From positions 1,108 to 6,669 of the forward strand of contig DBMZ01000133.1 in the NCBI GenBank assembly GCA_002299005.1: a stretch of DNA of 5,562 nucleotides, in the 5' to 3' direction. The notes under the pieces were generated by a model. That model was not told the DNA's origin, made no database searches, and was given only the letters and a program-made list of their open reading frames with translations. Each line of letters opens with the position of its first letter. Within the stretch, counting starts at the first letter, position 1. Both the position numbers and the translations under genes were made by a program. This stretch comes from Alphaproteobacteria bacterium UBA685. Its GTDB lineage: Bacteria > Pseudomonadota > Alphaproteobacteria > Puniceispirillales > Puniceispirillaceae. This document shows positions 1 through 5,562 of the stretch, piece after piece.

Positions 1-16
1 ATTGGGAACAGGGGTA

Positions 17-1093
17 ATGAGCGCCTTTGTCCTAAAGGGGCATGGTGATTTTGATATGTTGCAATGGCATGAGGATTGGCCAGTTCCGATACCAACAGGT
101 GATGAGGTCTTAATCAAGGTTGGCGCATGCGGCCTGAATAATACCGATATCAACACACGCACCGCTTGGTATTCAAAGGCGGTCACCGAGAACACCACAG
201 GCGGCGCTTTTGATGAGGCAGATGATGAGGATGCCACATGGGGCGGCGCGCCTGTCACCTTCCCGCGCATTCAAGGCGCAGATGTGGTTGGCGAGGTCAT
301 AGGCCTTGGCCCGAACGCCGACAAGGGTCTGCTAGGCCAGCGTGTGATGATTGACACATGGTTGCGCGATTGGGACGAGCCACAAAACCCCGATAAATGC
401 GGCTATTACGGGTCTGAATGTGATGGCGGCTTTGCCCAATTCACCAAGATCTCAGCCAAGCATGTGCACCCGATCAAAAGCCCTCTATCAGACGCTGAAT
501 TAGCGACCTTTGCGACCTCTTATATCACGGCCGAGAATATGCTAGAGCGCGCCCATGTTGTGGCAGGCGATAGCGTCCTTATCACAGGCGCCTCAGGCGG
601 TGTTGGCTCTGCCCTCATCCAGCTGGTAAAGCGCAGAGGGGCAAGCGCCATTGCGCTCTCATCCTTGTCAAAATCTGACCAGCTTTATGCGCTTGGCGCT
701 GATCATGTGATTGACCGCAACGCACCAAATTTCAAAAAAGCCCTGATAGCCGCCACAGGCAAAAGCACCGTTTCTGTCTTGGCAGATGTGGTCGGCGGGG
801 CTGACTGGCATCATTGGCTTGATTGTATCGAGCGTGGCGGGCGCCTGACCTGTGCAGGGGCTATCGCAGGGCCGATGGTTGAATTTGATTTACGCACCTT
901 TTATTTGCGCGATCTGACCTTTACAGGGGCAACGATTGTGCCTGTCGGCCTATTTGCCCAGCTTGTCGGCTATATAGAGCGTGGTGAGATTAAACCTGTG
1001 CTTGCCGCCAGCTATGATTTGCGCGATTTGCATGACGCCCAGCGCGCCTTTATCGCGAAATCACATATCGGTAATATCATCGTCCAGCCTTAA
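17..1093 (+). CDS. MDR-superfamily NAD(P)-dependent alcohol dehydrogenase / quinone-oxidoreductase-like protein
   Basis: Cytosolic oxidoreductase of the medium-chain dehydrogenase/reductase family, 358 aa, a normal length. It has an N-terminal GroES-like domain (about residues 1-150, with GACGLNNTDINTRTAWYS at 36-53) and a Rossmann domain whose nucleotide-binding turn is GASGGVG at 191-197. Of the classical zinc-ADH ligands only C38 is obvious. The usual GHE motif is replaced by QGAD (86-89), as in quinone oxidoreductases, and the four-cysteine structural zinc lobe is absent (only C128 and C135 lie there). It may therefore be zinc-independent. An acidic insert lies at about 66-72. The ATG at 17 was chosen because the family's N-terminus begins there; an in-frame TTG at 2 is also open and the frame could extend upstream of the window. 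Possible ribosome-binding sequences are GGGA at 4-7 or AGGGG at 10-14. It lies 25 bp before the enolase-superfamily gene and is probably cotranscribed with it. The substrate is unknown. Confidence 0.85.
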   Translation: MSAFVLKGHGDFDMLQWHEDWPVPIPTGDEVLIKVGACGLNNTDINTRTAWYSKAVTENTTGGAFDEADDEDATWGGAPVTFPRIQGADVVGEVIGLGPNADKGLLGQRVMIDTWLRDWDEPQNPDKCGYYGSECDGGFAQFTKISAKHVHPIKSPLSDAELATFATSYITAENMLERAHVVAGDSVLITGASGGVGSALIQLVKRRGASAIALSSLSKSDQLYALGADHVIDRNAPNFKKALIAATGKSTVSVLADVVGGADWHHWLDCIERGGRLTCAGAIAGPMVEFDLRTFYLRDLTFTGATIVPVGLFAQLVGYIERGEIKPVLAASYDLRDLHDAQRAFIAKSHIGNIIVQP

Positions 1094-1102
1094 AAGATAA
1101 AA

Positions 1103-1107
1103 GAGGA
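1103..1107 (+). promoter_or_regulatory. Ribosome binding site of the enolase-superfamily gene
   Basis: GAGGA sits 11 nt before the ATG at 1119, in the A-rich 25-bp gap after the MDR gene stop. The gap holds no visible terminator or promoter, which supports cotranscription of the two genes. Confidence 0.6.
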
Positions 1108-1118
1108 AAAAAACGGTC

Positions 1119-2231
1119 ATGAAAATCACAAAGATCACCGTCTTTCATAAAGACCTGCCACTCGCACAGCCTTATTTTCTCTCAGGAGGCCGCCTGCGCT
1201 TTGATGTGCTTGATGCGACTTTTGTGAAGATTGAGACAGATGAAGGCATCACCGGTTGGGGCGAGGGCACGCCATGGGGCCACACCTATGTGCCAGCGCA
1301 CGGGCCGGGCATCAGAGCCGGGATTGAGACACTTGCCCCTGCGCTTATGGGCCTTGATCCAAGAGAGTTAGAGGCGGTCGAATATGCGATGGATAAGCAA
1401 TTGCCGGGCCATCTTTATGCCAAATCAGCGATTGACCTTGCCTGTTGGGATATTAAGGGCCAAGCGGCGAATATGTCACTGACACAAATGCTTGGCGGCG
1501 ACAGGGGCGGCGGCGTGCGGATTATGTCATCCGTCTCGTCTGGCACGCCTGATTATATGCTGAATATCATCAAAGATTACCGCGCCATGGGCTATGTCGG
1601 CCATTCGGTGAAGGTCGGGGGCGATGTTGAAAATGACATTGAACGCATCCGCTTTTTAGAAGCAAACCGCCTGCCGGGAGAGCGTATCTTATATGATGTG
1701 AACCGCGCTTGGTCGCGAAGAGAGGCTGTGATTGTCATGAATGCGGTCACTGATTTAGGCGTCTCATTTGAGCAACCTTGCGAGACCTTAGACGATATTG
1801 CGCGCATCAGACCTATCACAAGCGCGCCTATTTCGGTTGATGAGACATTGGTCACCTTGCAAGATATGACGCGCATTGTTCATGAGGGCATTGCCGAGAT
1901 TGCGGGCATTAAGATCAATCGTGTTGGCGGTCTTACCAAGGCACGGCGCTTGCGTGATATGGCGCTTGCCCACGGGATGCAATGCTATGTGATGGCAACA
2001 GGCGGCTCTGTTATCGCTGATACCGAAGCAAGCGCGCTTGCGCTCTCTATACCAGAGGAAATGCGGCTTGGCGGTTGGGCTTGCCAAGATATGCTGACCG
2101 TTGATATCGCGCCAAATAAGGGCATGCGCTCACAAGATGGCTATCATTACGCCCTGCCAGAAGCAGGTCTCGGCTTTGCCCCTGAAGAAGCGCTTCTTGG
2201 CAATGCGGTTGGGGTCTATGAGGCTGATTAG
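1119..2231 (+). CDS. Mandelate racemase/muconate lactonizing enzyme family protein (enolase superfamily), hydroxyproline-epimerase/dehydratase-like
   Basis: Predicted Mg-dependent cytosolic enzyme that abstracts a proton alpha to a carboxylate; 370 aa, typical length. It has an N-terminal capping domain (about 1-125, including ETDEGITGWGE at 39-49 and YAKSAIDLACWDIKG at 100-114) and a TIM-barrel domain. Predicted metal ligands are D193 (in YDVNRAW), E218 (in FEQPC) and D241 (in VDE). Predicted acid/base lysines are K165 (HSVKVGGD, 162-169) and K265 (IKINRVGGL, 264-272). The first lysine of the classical KxK motif is S163. This lysine pair and the surrounding motifs recall the group containing 4-hydroxyproline betaine 2-epimerase (HpbD) and cis-3-hydroxy-L-proline dehydratase. 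From memory of those sequences it seems nearer the latter's style, but the exact reaction is not decided. The stop overlaps the convergent methyltransferase gene by 4 bp. A sugar-acid dehydratase role is a less likely alternative. Confidence 0.88.
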   Translation: MKITKITVFHKDLPLAQPYFLSGGRLRFDVLDATFVKIETDEGITGWGEGTPWGHTYVPAHGPGIRAGIETLAPALMGLDPRELEAVEYAMDKQLPGHLYAKSAIDLACWDIKGQAANMSLTQMLGGDRGGGVRIMSSVSSGTPDYMLNIIKDYRAMGYVGHSVKVGGDVENDIERIRFLEANRLPGERILYDVNRAWSRREAVIVMNAVTDLGVSFEQPCETLDDIARIRPITSAPISVDETLVTLQDMTRIVHEGIAEIAGIKINRVGGLTKARRLRDMALAHGMQCYVMATGGSVIADTEASALALSIPEEMRLGGWACQDMLTVDIAPNKGMRSQDGYHYALPEAGLGFAPEEALLGNAVGVYEAD

Positions 2232-3805
2232 CTGTCTTGGTTTAGCGCATCCATTGCCGGGATTTCACGCTCTCTTCGGGCGATATAATCCATCAAGCTC
2301 TCATTAATCGCGGGGTCTAGTACTGGCTGTTCATACTCACGCAGCATTTGCTTGGCCGTGCGCAAAGCTCTGTCGGTTGTATCAAGCGCGCCTTCTGCGA
2401 CCCATTGCTCAAAGCTGTTATTGTCAAATTGCTTTGGCATAAAAAATGCCTCTTGGAATTTTTCAATCGTATGCGGATGACCCAAATAATGACCCCCCGG
2501 CCCAATATCACGCACCGCCGCCAAGGCCTCGTCAAAATCATCCCAGCGCAGACCCTCAGCCATCCGATAGCCCATCGCGCATTGTTCTGAATCAACGATA
2601 AATTTCGCCATAGAACAATGCATCCCTGCCTCGTTCCAGCCAGCAGAGTGCCAAATATAATTCGCCCCCGACATCAAAACAGCCATCAACGTGGTCGCTG
2701 ATTCATACCCTGATTGCGCATCAAGCGTCTTGGCACCACCAAGCGTATTAGAGGTGCGCCACGGAATATTATAATGACGCGCCATCTGGCCAATCATGAA
2801 ATTCATCAAGCTAATCTCTGGCGTGCCAGCCATAGGCGCGCCTGATTGCATCGAGACTGTCGAGAGGTAATGGCCATAAATCGCAGGACAACCGCGCCTT
2901 GTCACTTGCGTATAGGCAAGCGCTGAGAGCGCCTCTGCATTTAGCTGGGCAACCGTTGGCACAGTAGAGGCAGGCGTATTCGCACCGCCAAGCACAAAGG
3001 GTGAGCATAAAACAGGCTGATTGCGGGCATTAAACGCACGCATCGCAGATAACATCGTCTCATCCCAAACAAGCGGCGAGTTACCATTGCAATTCCCCAC
3101 AACCACCGCATGATCTTCCAGATACTCTGCGCCAAATAACAGCGCGCACATATCAAGCACATCTTCGGCATTCTTGCCAGAGGTCGTCATGCCCATAAAG
3201 GTCTTATCAGAATGCACCATCGATGAATGCGTAATCCGCAAATGCCTGTGCGAGATGGGATGGTCCATCGGCTCAACAATATGATGCGCTGATGAATGCA
3301 TAGAAGGCAGCATATGCGCCAATTTATGAAAATCAGCCAAATCAGCCAAGGTCGGCGCACGGCGCACATCATCAAGATCGCGCAAATAAGGCGCCCCTGT
3401 CATTGGCACAAAAATCGAGTTTCGCCCGCCAAGCTTCACTGTTTTCTCAGGGTTGCGGGCATGAAGCGTAATCTCAGAGGGAATCGTGCTGATGAGATCT
3501 TTGACCAACGCGCGATCAAGATGCACACGCTCGCCGCGCACATCTGCGCCAATGCGCTTCCAATCCTCAAGCGCAATATCATCACGGAAAATAACGCCGA
3601 CGTCTTCTAGAATATCAAGCGAGGCTTTATCGATCATCTCAACTTGATCTTGGCTCATCGGCTCTGTTAGCGGCAATTTGCCTTGCAGATGACCCAGCAT
3701 TTGATGGTTCGGCTTGGTGCGCATCGCGCGGCGCTCACCTCTGCCACCCCTGCGGCCTGCTTGTGGTGCCTGATCTGGTTTTTTATCGTCTATATTTGAA
3801 TCCAT
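2228..3805 (-). CDS. Trimethylamine methyltransferase (MttB) superfamily protein, non-pyrrolysine type
   Basis: Predicted cytosolic methyltransferase moving a methyl group from a quaternary or tertiary amine to a corrinoid protein; 525 aa, the usual length. Family motifs (numbered from the ATG at 3805) include NSPL near 242, AGTPE near 326-330, a DAQSGYESA stretch near 362-370, ANYIWHSAGW near 381-390 and GGHYLGHPHTIEKFQ near 437-451. The frame is uninterrupted, so it lacks the in-frame amber (pyrrolysine) codon of archaeal MttB. It thus groups with homologues such as glycine betaine MtgB and proline betaine MtpB. The N-terminus is low-complexity and arginine-rich (R18-R29) before the conserved region. 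An in-frame TTG at 3820 lies upstream, but the ATG at 3805 has GAGGG 4 nt before it and is preferred. The gene is divergent from the GntR gene. No corrinoid protein or activase is nearby, so the methyl acceptor must be encoded elsewhere. The substrate is inferred only as a methylated amine or betaine. Confidence 0.9.
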   Translation of the reverse strand: MDSNIDDKKPDQAPQAGRRGGRGERRAMRTKPNHQMLGHLQGKLPLTEPMSQDQVEMIDKASLDILEDVGVIFRDDIALEDWKRIGADVRGERVHLDRALVKDLISTIPSEITLHARNPEKTVKLGGRNSIFVPMTGAPYLRDLDDVRRAPTLADLADFHKLAHMLPSMHSSAHHIVEPMDHPISHRHLRITHSSMVHSDKTFMGMTTSGKNAEDVLDMCALLFGAEYLEDHAVVVGNCNGNSPLVWDETMLSAMRAFNARNQPVLCSPFVLGGANTPASTVPTVAQLNAEALSALAYTQVTRRGCPAIYGHYLSTVSMQSGAPMAGTPEISLMNFMIGQMARHYNIPWRTSNTLGGAKTLDAQSGYESATTLMAVLMSGANYIWHSAGWNEAGMHCSMAKFIVDSEQCAMGYRMAEGLRWDDFDEALAAVRDIGPGGHYLGHPHTIEKFQEAFFMPKQFDNNSFEQWVAEGALDTTDRALRTAKQMLREYEQPVLDPAINESLMDYIARREREIPAMDALNQDS

Positions 3806-3809
3806 AACG

Positions 3810-3814
3810 CCCTC
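3810..3814 (-). promoter_or_regulatory. Ribosome binding site of the methyltransferase gene (decides start)
   Basis: On the minus strand GAGGG precedes the ATG at 3805 by 4 nt. The alternative TTG at 3820 lies upstream of this site and would bury it in the coding region, so the ATG is the better start. Confidence 0.6.
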
Positions 3815-3851
3815 ACCCAAGCTATCATCTGTTATTTATCTCGCTCTATTC

Positions 3852-3879
3852 TTGGCTGATAATACATATTGTGTACAAT
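3852..3879 (+). promoter_or_regulatory. Candidate sigma70-type promoter of the GntR gene
   Basis: TTGGCT (3852-3857) and TACAAT (3874-3879) are separated by 16 bp and resemble -35 and -10 hexamers. The -10 lies inside the operator-like palindrome at 3868-3879, which would suit autorepression. Transcription would start near 3886, giving a leader of about 45 nt. This is a by-eye match only. Confidence 0.4.
3868..3879. promoter_or_regulatory. Putative FadR-type GntR operator (inverted repeat)
   Basis: ATTGT-GT-ACAAT is a perfect inverted repeat with 5-bp arms and a 2-bp centre. It fits the general FadR-subfamily GntR operator pattern (TnGTnnACnA). It lies in the divergent region next to a gene for exactly that regulator type and overlaps the candidate -10 of that gene. 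That it is bound by the neighbouring GntR protein is an inference. Confidence 0.55.
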
Positions 3880-3894
3880 GAAAATTTACGATAG

Positions 3895-3913
3895 CCTATC
3901 AAAAAGTGATAGG
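3895..3913. repeat. Inverted repeat CCTATCA-N5-TGATAGG in the GntR leader
   Basis: The arms 3895-3901 and 3907-3913 are perfectly complementary over 7 bp, with the spacer AAAAG. The left arm also forms a second palindrome with the preceding GATAG (GATAG-C-CTATC, 3890-3900). It lies downstream of the candidate -10, so it could be a second protein-binding site. Alternatively it could be a small RNA hairpin whose right arm includes part of AGGGG (3911-3915), the only SD-like sequence before the GntR start. Confidence 0.55.
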
Positions 3914-3930
3914 GGCGAAACAATAGCGGC

Positions 3931-4614
3931 ATGGCATTTAGCAAAGATGACATCATAGACAGTCTCAAGCGTGAGATTTTAATGCTGACACGCGCGCCCG
4001 GCACGCCTTTGGATGAGGCAAGCCTGAGCCGTCAATTTGCCGTCTCCAGAACCCCGTTGCGCGATATTTTGCGCCAATTGGCCGGTGAGGGCTATGTTGT
4101 TATCACCCAAAATAAAGGGGCGATGGTGGCACCGATGGATCCTAAATCCATGCGGAATTTCTTTATGACGGCCCCGATGATATATGCCACCATCTCGCGC
4201 CTTGCCGCGATGAATGCGCGCCCCGCAGATATTGACCGCCTCGCCAAGACGCAAAAGCAATTCAAACAAGCCGTGGCCGCGCAATCTGTTGAACAGATGG
4301 TCACCTATAATGATCAGTTTCATTACCAAATTGGCGAGATGGCCGATAATGAGTATCTGATGCCAAGCTTGCAGAGGCTTCTGATGGAACATGCACGTAT
4401 TGGCCAGACATTCTGGCAGGCAGGTGATGATAGGCGCACCGAATCTATCGCCGAAGCAAGCCGTCATCATGATGAATTTATCGAAGCCTTCGCCGCCCAT
4501 GATGAAGAACAAGCGGTCGCGTTAACCCTTGCCCATTGGGAATTATCAAAGGCCAATATGGATGATTATATCAGGCCAAGCCCGCTTTCCCACGAAGTTG
4601 ACCTCGCCGGCTAG
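3931..4614 (+). CDS. GntR family transcriptional regulator, FadR/FCD subfamily
   Basis: DNA-binding, ligand-responsive regulator, 227 aa, typical of the subfamily. The N-terminal winged helix-turn-helix spans about residues 5-70. Its recognition region includes LSRQFAVSRTPLRDILRQL (32-50), followed by the wing GYVVITQNKGAMVAP (54-68). The C-terminal all-helical FCD ligand-binding domain spans about 73-215. The likely metal/carboxylate-binding positions are N127 and H131 (in NDQFH), H180 and H202. FCD domains commonly bind small organic acids, so a carboxylate pathway intermediate is a plausible effector (inference). The ATG at 3931 is the first possible start after the in-frame stop at 3910-3912, but its Shine-Dalgarno sequence is poor: AGGGG at 3911-3915 lies 15 nt away. 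It probably controls the divergent methyltransferase gene, itself and the lyase gene 45 bp downstream. Confidence 0.92.
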   Translation: MAFSKDDIIDSLKREILMLTRAPGTPLDEASLSRQFAVSRTPLRDILRQLAGEGYVVITQNKGAMVAPMDPKSMRNFFMTAPMIYATISRLAAMNARPADIDRLAKTQKQFKQAVAAQSVEQMVTYNDQFHYQIGEMADNEYLMPSLQRLLMEHARIGQTFWQAGDDRRTESIAEASRHHDEFIEAFAAHDEEQAVALTLAHWELSKANMDDYIRPSPLSHEVDLAG

Positions 4615-4647
4615 CCCTCTAATCTTTAAAAAAGACCTGTTTTCAAA

Positions 4648-4651
4648 AAGG
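4648..4651 (+). promoter_or_regulatory. Ribosome binding site of the DHDPS-like gene
   Basis: AAGG precedes the ATG at 4660 by 8 nt, within the 45-bp gap after the GntR stop. The gap has no clear terminator, so readthrough from the GntR gene is likely. Confidence 0.5.
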
Positions 4652-4659
4652 TAACAAAC

Positions 4660-5562
4660 ATGGATTTTTACGGTATTTACACCCCTGCCATCACGCCCCA
4701 TCATGATGATTTCAGCATTGATGAGAGCGGCTTTGCGGCGGTGATTGAAAATCTAATCAGCGACGGCGTGCATGGCATTATCATTGCGGGCACCACGGGC
4801 GAATATTATGCGCAATCGATGGATGAGCGCAAAAGGATGCTGAATTTAGGTGTTGAGATTGTGGCTGGCCGCGTCCCAACCATTGGCGGCACAGGGGCGA
4901 TGCGCACCGAAGATTCGATTGAATTGGCACAGGCCGCCAAGGATGCTGGCACAGATGCTATCTTAATTGCCACCCCGCCCTATTCGGTGCCAACAGGGCG
5001 CGAGAACGCGCTTCATGCGTTGGCGGTTGAACGCGCGGTTGATATGCCTGTGATGCTGTATAATTATCCGGGGCGCATGGCCGCTGAAATGGATGAAGAT
5101 TTCCTTGACCGGATTGGCCAATCACCTAATTTCAAAGCCATCAAAGAAAGCTCTGGCGATATTAACCGCTTGCATTTATTGGCGCGTCGCTATCCGCATA
5201 TTGATTTGTCTTGCGGGATGGATGATCAAGCGCTTGAATTTTTCGCGTGGGGCGCACGCTCTTGGGTATGTGCGGCCTCAAACTTTGCCGCAAAGGCCCA
5301 TATCGCGCTGTGGCATGCCTGTGTTGTTGAGGGTGATTTCACCAAGGGCCGCGCCATTATGACCGCGATGTTGCCTTTGATGACCGTCCTAGAGCAAGGC
5401 GGCAAATTTATTCAAGCTGTGAAATATGGCGTTGAACGCCGCGGTATTCCTGCTGGTAAGCCGCGCCTGCCGCTAAAGCCTTTGAACAAGGATGAAAAGC
5501 GCGCGCTTGACCAAGTGATTGACACAATGAACGCCACCATTGCCCGTATTACTGGCGACCTT
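4660..5562 (+). CDS. Dihydrodipicolinate synthase / N-acetylneuraminate lyase family protein (3' end outside the window)
   Basis: Class I Schiff-base TIM-barrel enzyme acting on 2-keto acids, predicted cytosolic. 301 codons are open to the window edge with no stop, close to the usual full length of about 290-310, so little is missing. Visible motifs are GTTGEYYA at 44-51 (the carboxylate-binding TT pair is T45-T46), a TPPYSVPTG segment at 105-113, YNYPGR at 134-139 (catalytic Y134, and R139 in the position of the DHDPS substrate-binding arginine) and FKAIKESSGD at 158-167 (Schiff-base K162). The start is the ATG after AAGG. True DHDPS for lysine synthesis is not excluded. However, the position beside a GntR regulator, a methyltransferase and an enolase-superfamily enzyme favours a catabolic aldolase, dehydratase or deaminase, for example of the pyrroline-4-hydroxy-2-carboxylate deaminase kind. 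The reaction is not resolved. Confidence 0.9.
   Translation, partial: MDFYGIYTPAITPHHDDFSIDESGFAAVIENLISDGVHGIIIAGTTGEYYAQSMDERKRMLNLGVEIVAGRVPTIGGTGAMRTEDSIELAQAAKDAGTDAILIATPPYSVPTGRENALHALAVERAVDMPVMLYNYPGRMAAEMDEDFLDRIGQSPNFKAIKESSGDINRLHLLARRYPHIDLSCGMDDQALEFFAWGARSWVCAASNFAAKAHIALWHACVVEGDFTKGRAIMTAMLPLMTVLEQGGKFIQAVKYGVERRGIPAGKPRLPLKPLNKDEKRALDQVIDTMNATIARITGDL

Larger units (their letters stand above)
3806..3930. promoter_or_regulatory. Divergent intergenic promoter/operator region
   Basis: This 125-bp, AT-richer gap separates the start codons of the methyltransferase (leftward) and GntR (rightward) genes, so it must carry both promoters. It contains an operator-like palindrome in the middle and four copies of GATAG/CTATC at 3822-3826, 3890-3894, 3896-3900 and 3908-3912. 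A candidate -10 for the leftward gene is TATTAT on the minus strand at 3859-3864, but no convincing -35 hexamer accompanies it. Confidence 0.7.

Noticed and set aside
1592..2087. Two minus-strand open frames (1592-1876 and 1788-2087) inside the enolase-superfamily gene.
   Set aside because: They lie antisense to a well-supported gene and overlap each other, with no recognisable protein features.
2101..2307. A 68-codon plus-strand frame spanning the convergent gene ends.
   Set aside because: It overlaps both real genes in other frames and its protein is low in recognisable features.
2228..3805. Possible pyrrolysine-containing methyltransferase.
   Set aside because: The reading frame contains no internal stop codon, so there is no amber codon to decode as pyrrolysine.
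3979..4512. A 177-codon open frame on the minus strand opposite the GntR gene.
   Set aside because: It lies wholly antisense to a clear GntR/FCD gene, its translation resembles no family I recognise, and no ribosome binding site was apparent.
4635..4652. A weak ACCT...AGGT pairing upstream of the DHDPS-like gene, considered as a terminator or SD-masking hairpin.
   Set aside because: There are only four strong pairs plus an interrupted A/T run, with no following U-tract; it is probably chance in an A/T-rich gap.
5093..5362. An 89-codon plus-strand frame inside the DHDPS-like gene.
   Set aside because: The DHDPS-family frame from 4660 carries all the conserved catalytic motifs through this stretch, so this is an alternative-frame shadow.

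Overview
The window looks like chromosomal DNA of a free-living, probably marine, alphaproteobacterium. The evidence is indirect: tightly packed genes, base composition near 50% GC by eye, abundant GGC/GCC/CGC codons, and protein families typical of that group (a non-pyrrolysine MttB-like methyltransferase, a hydroxyproline-type enolase-superfamily enzyme, a FadR-type GntR regulator and a DHDPS-like lyase). A SAR116-like or roseobacter-like host is a guess from gene content, not a demonstrated assignment.

Layout. Positions 17-1093 (+) encode an MDR-type NAD(P)H oxidoreductase. After a 25-bp gap, 1119-2231 (+) encodes a mandelate racemase/muconate lactonizing enzyme family protein. Its stop codon overlaps the stop of a convergent gene, 2228-3805 (-), which encodes a trimethylamine-methyltransferase (MttB) superfamily protein with no in-frame amber codon. 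A 125-bp divergent promoter region (3806-3930) follows. It holds a FadR-type operator-like palindrome and several copies of a GATAG/CTATC motif. Rightward from it lie a GntR/FCD regulator (3931-4614, +) and a DHDPS/N-acetylneuraminate-lyase family gene. The lyase starts at 4660 and is still open at the window end, with 301 codons visible. No RNA genes, mobile elements, CRISPR arrays or phage features were seen.

How the genes may work together (inference). This looks like a small regulated catabolic locus for an organic substrate, plausibly an N-methylated amino acid or betaine such as a proline or hydroxyproline betaine. The MttB-like protein would move a methyl group to a corrinoid protein encoded elsewhere. 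The enolase-superfamily enzyme would epimerise or dehydrate an amino- or hydroxy-acid. The DHDPS-like enzyme would act on a keto acid or imine by Schiff-base chemistry, and the MDR enzyme would do a redox step. The GntR protein would sense a carboxylate intermediate and control the divergent promoters. The substrate cannot be fixed from sequence alone. No corrinoid protein, corrinoid activase, transporter or Rieske demethylase is present in the window.
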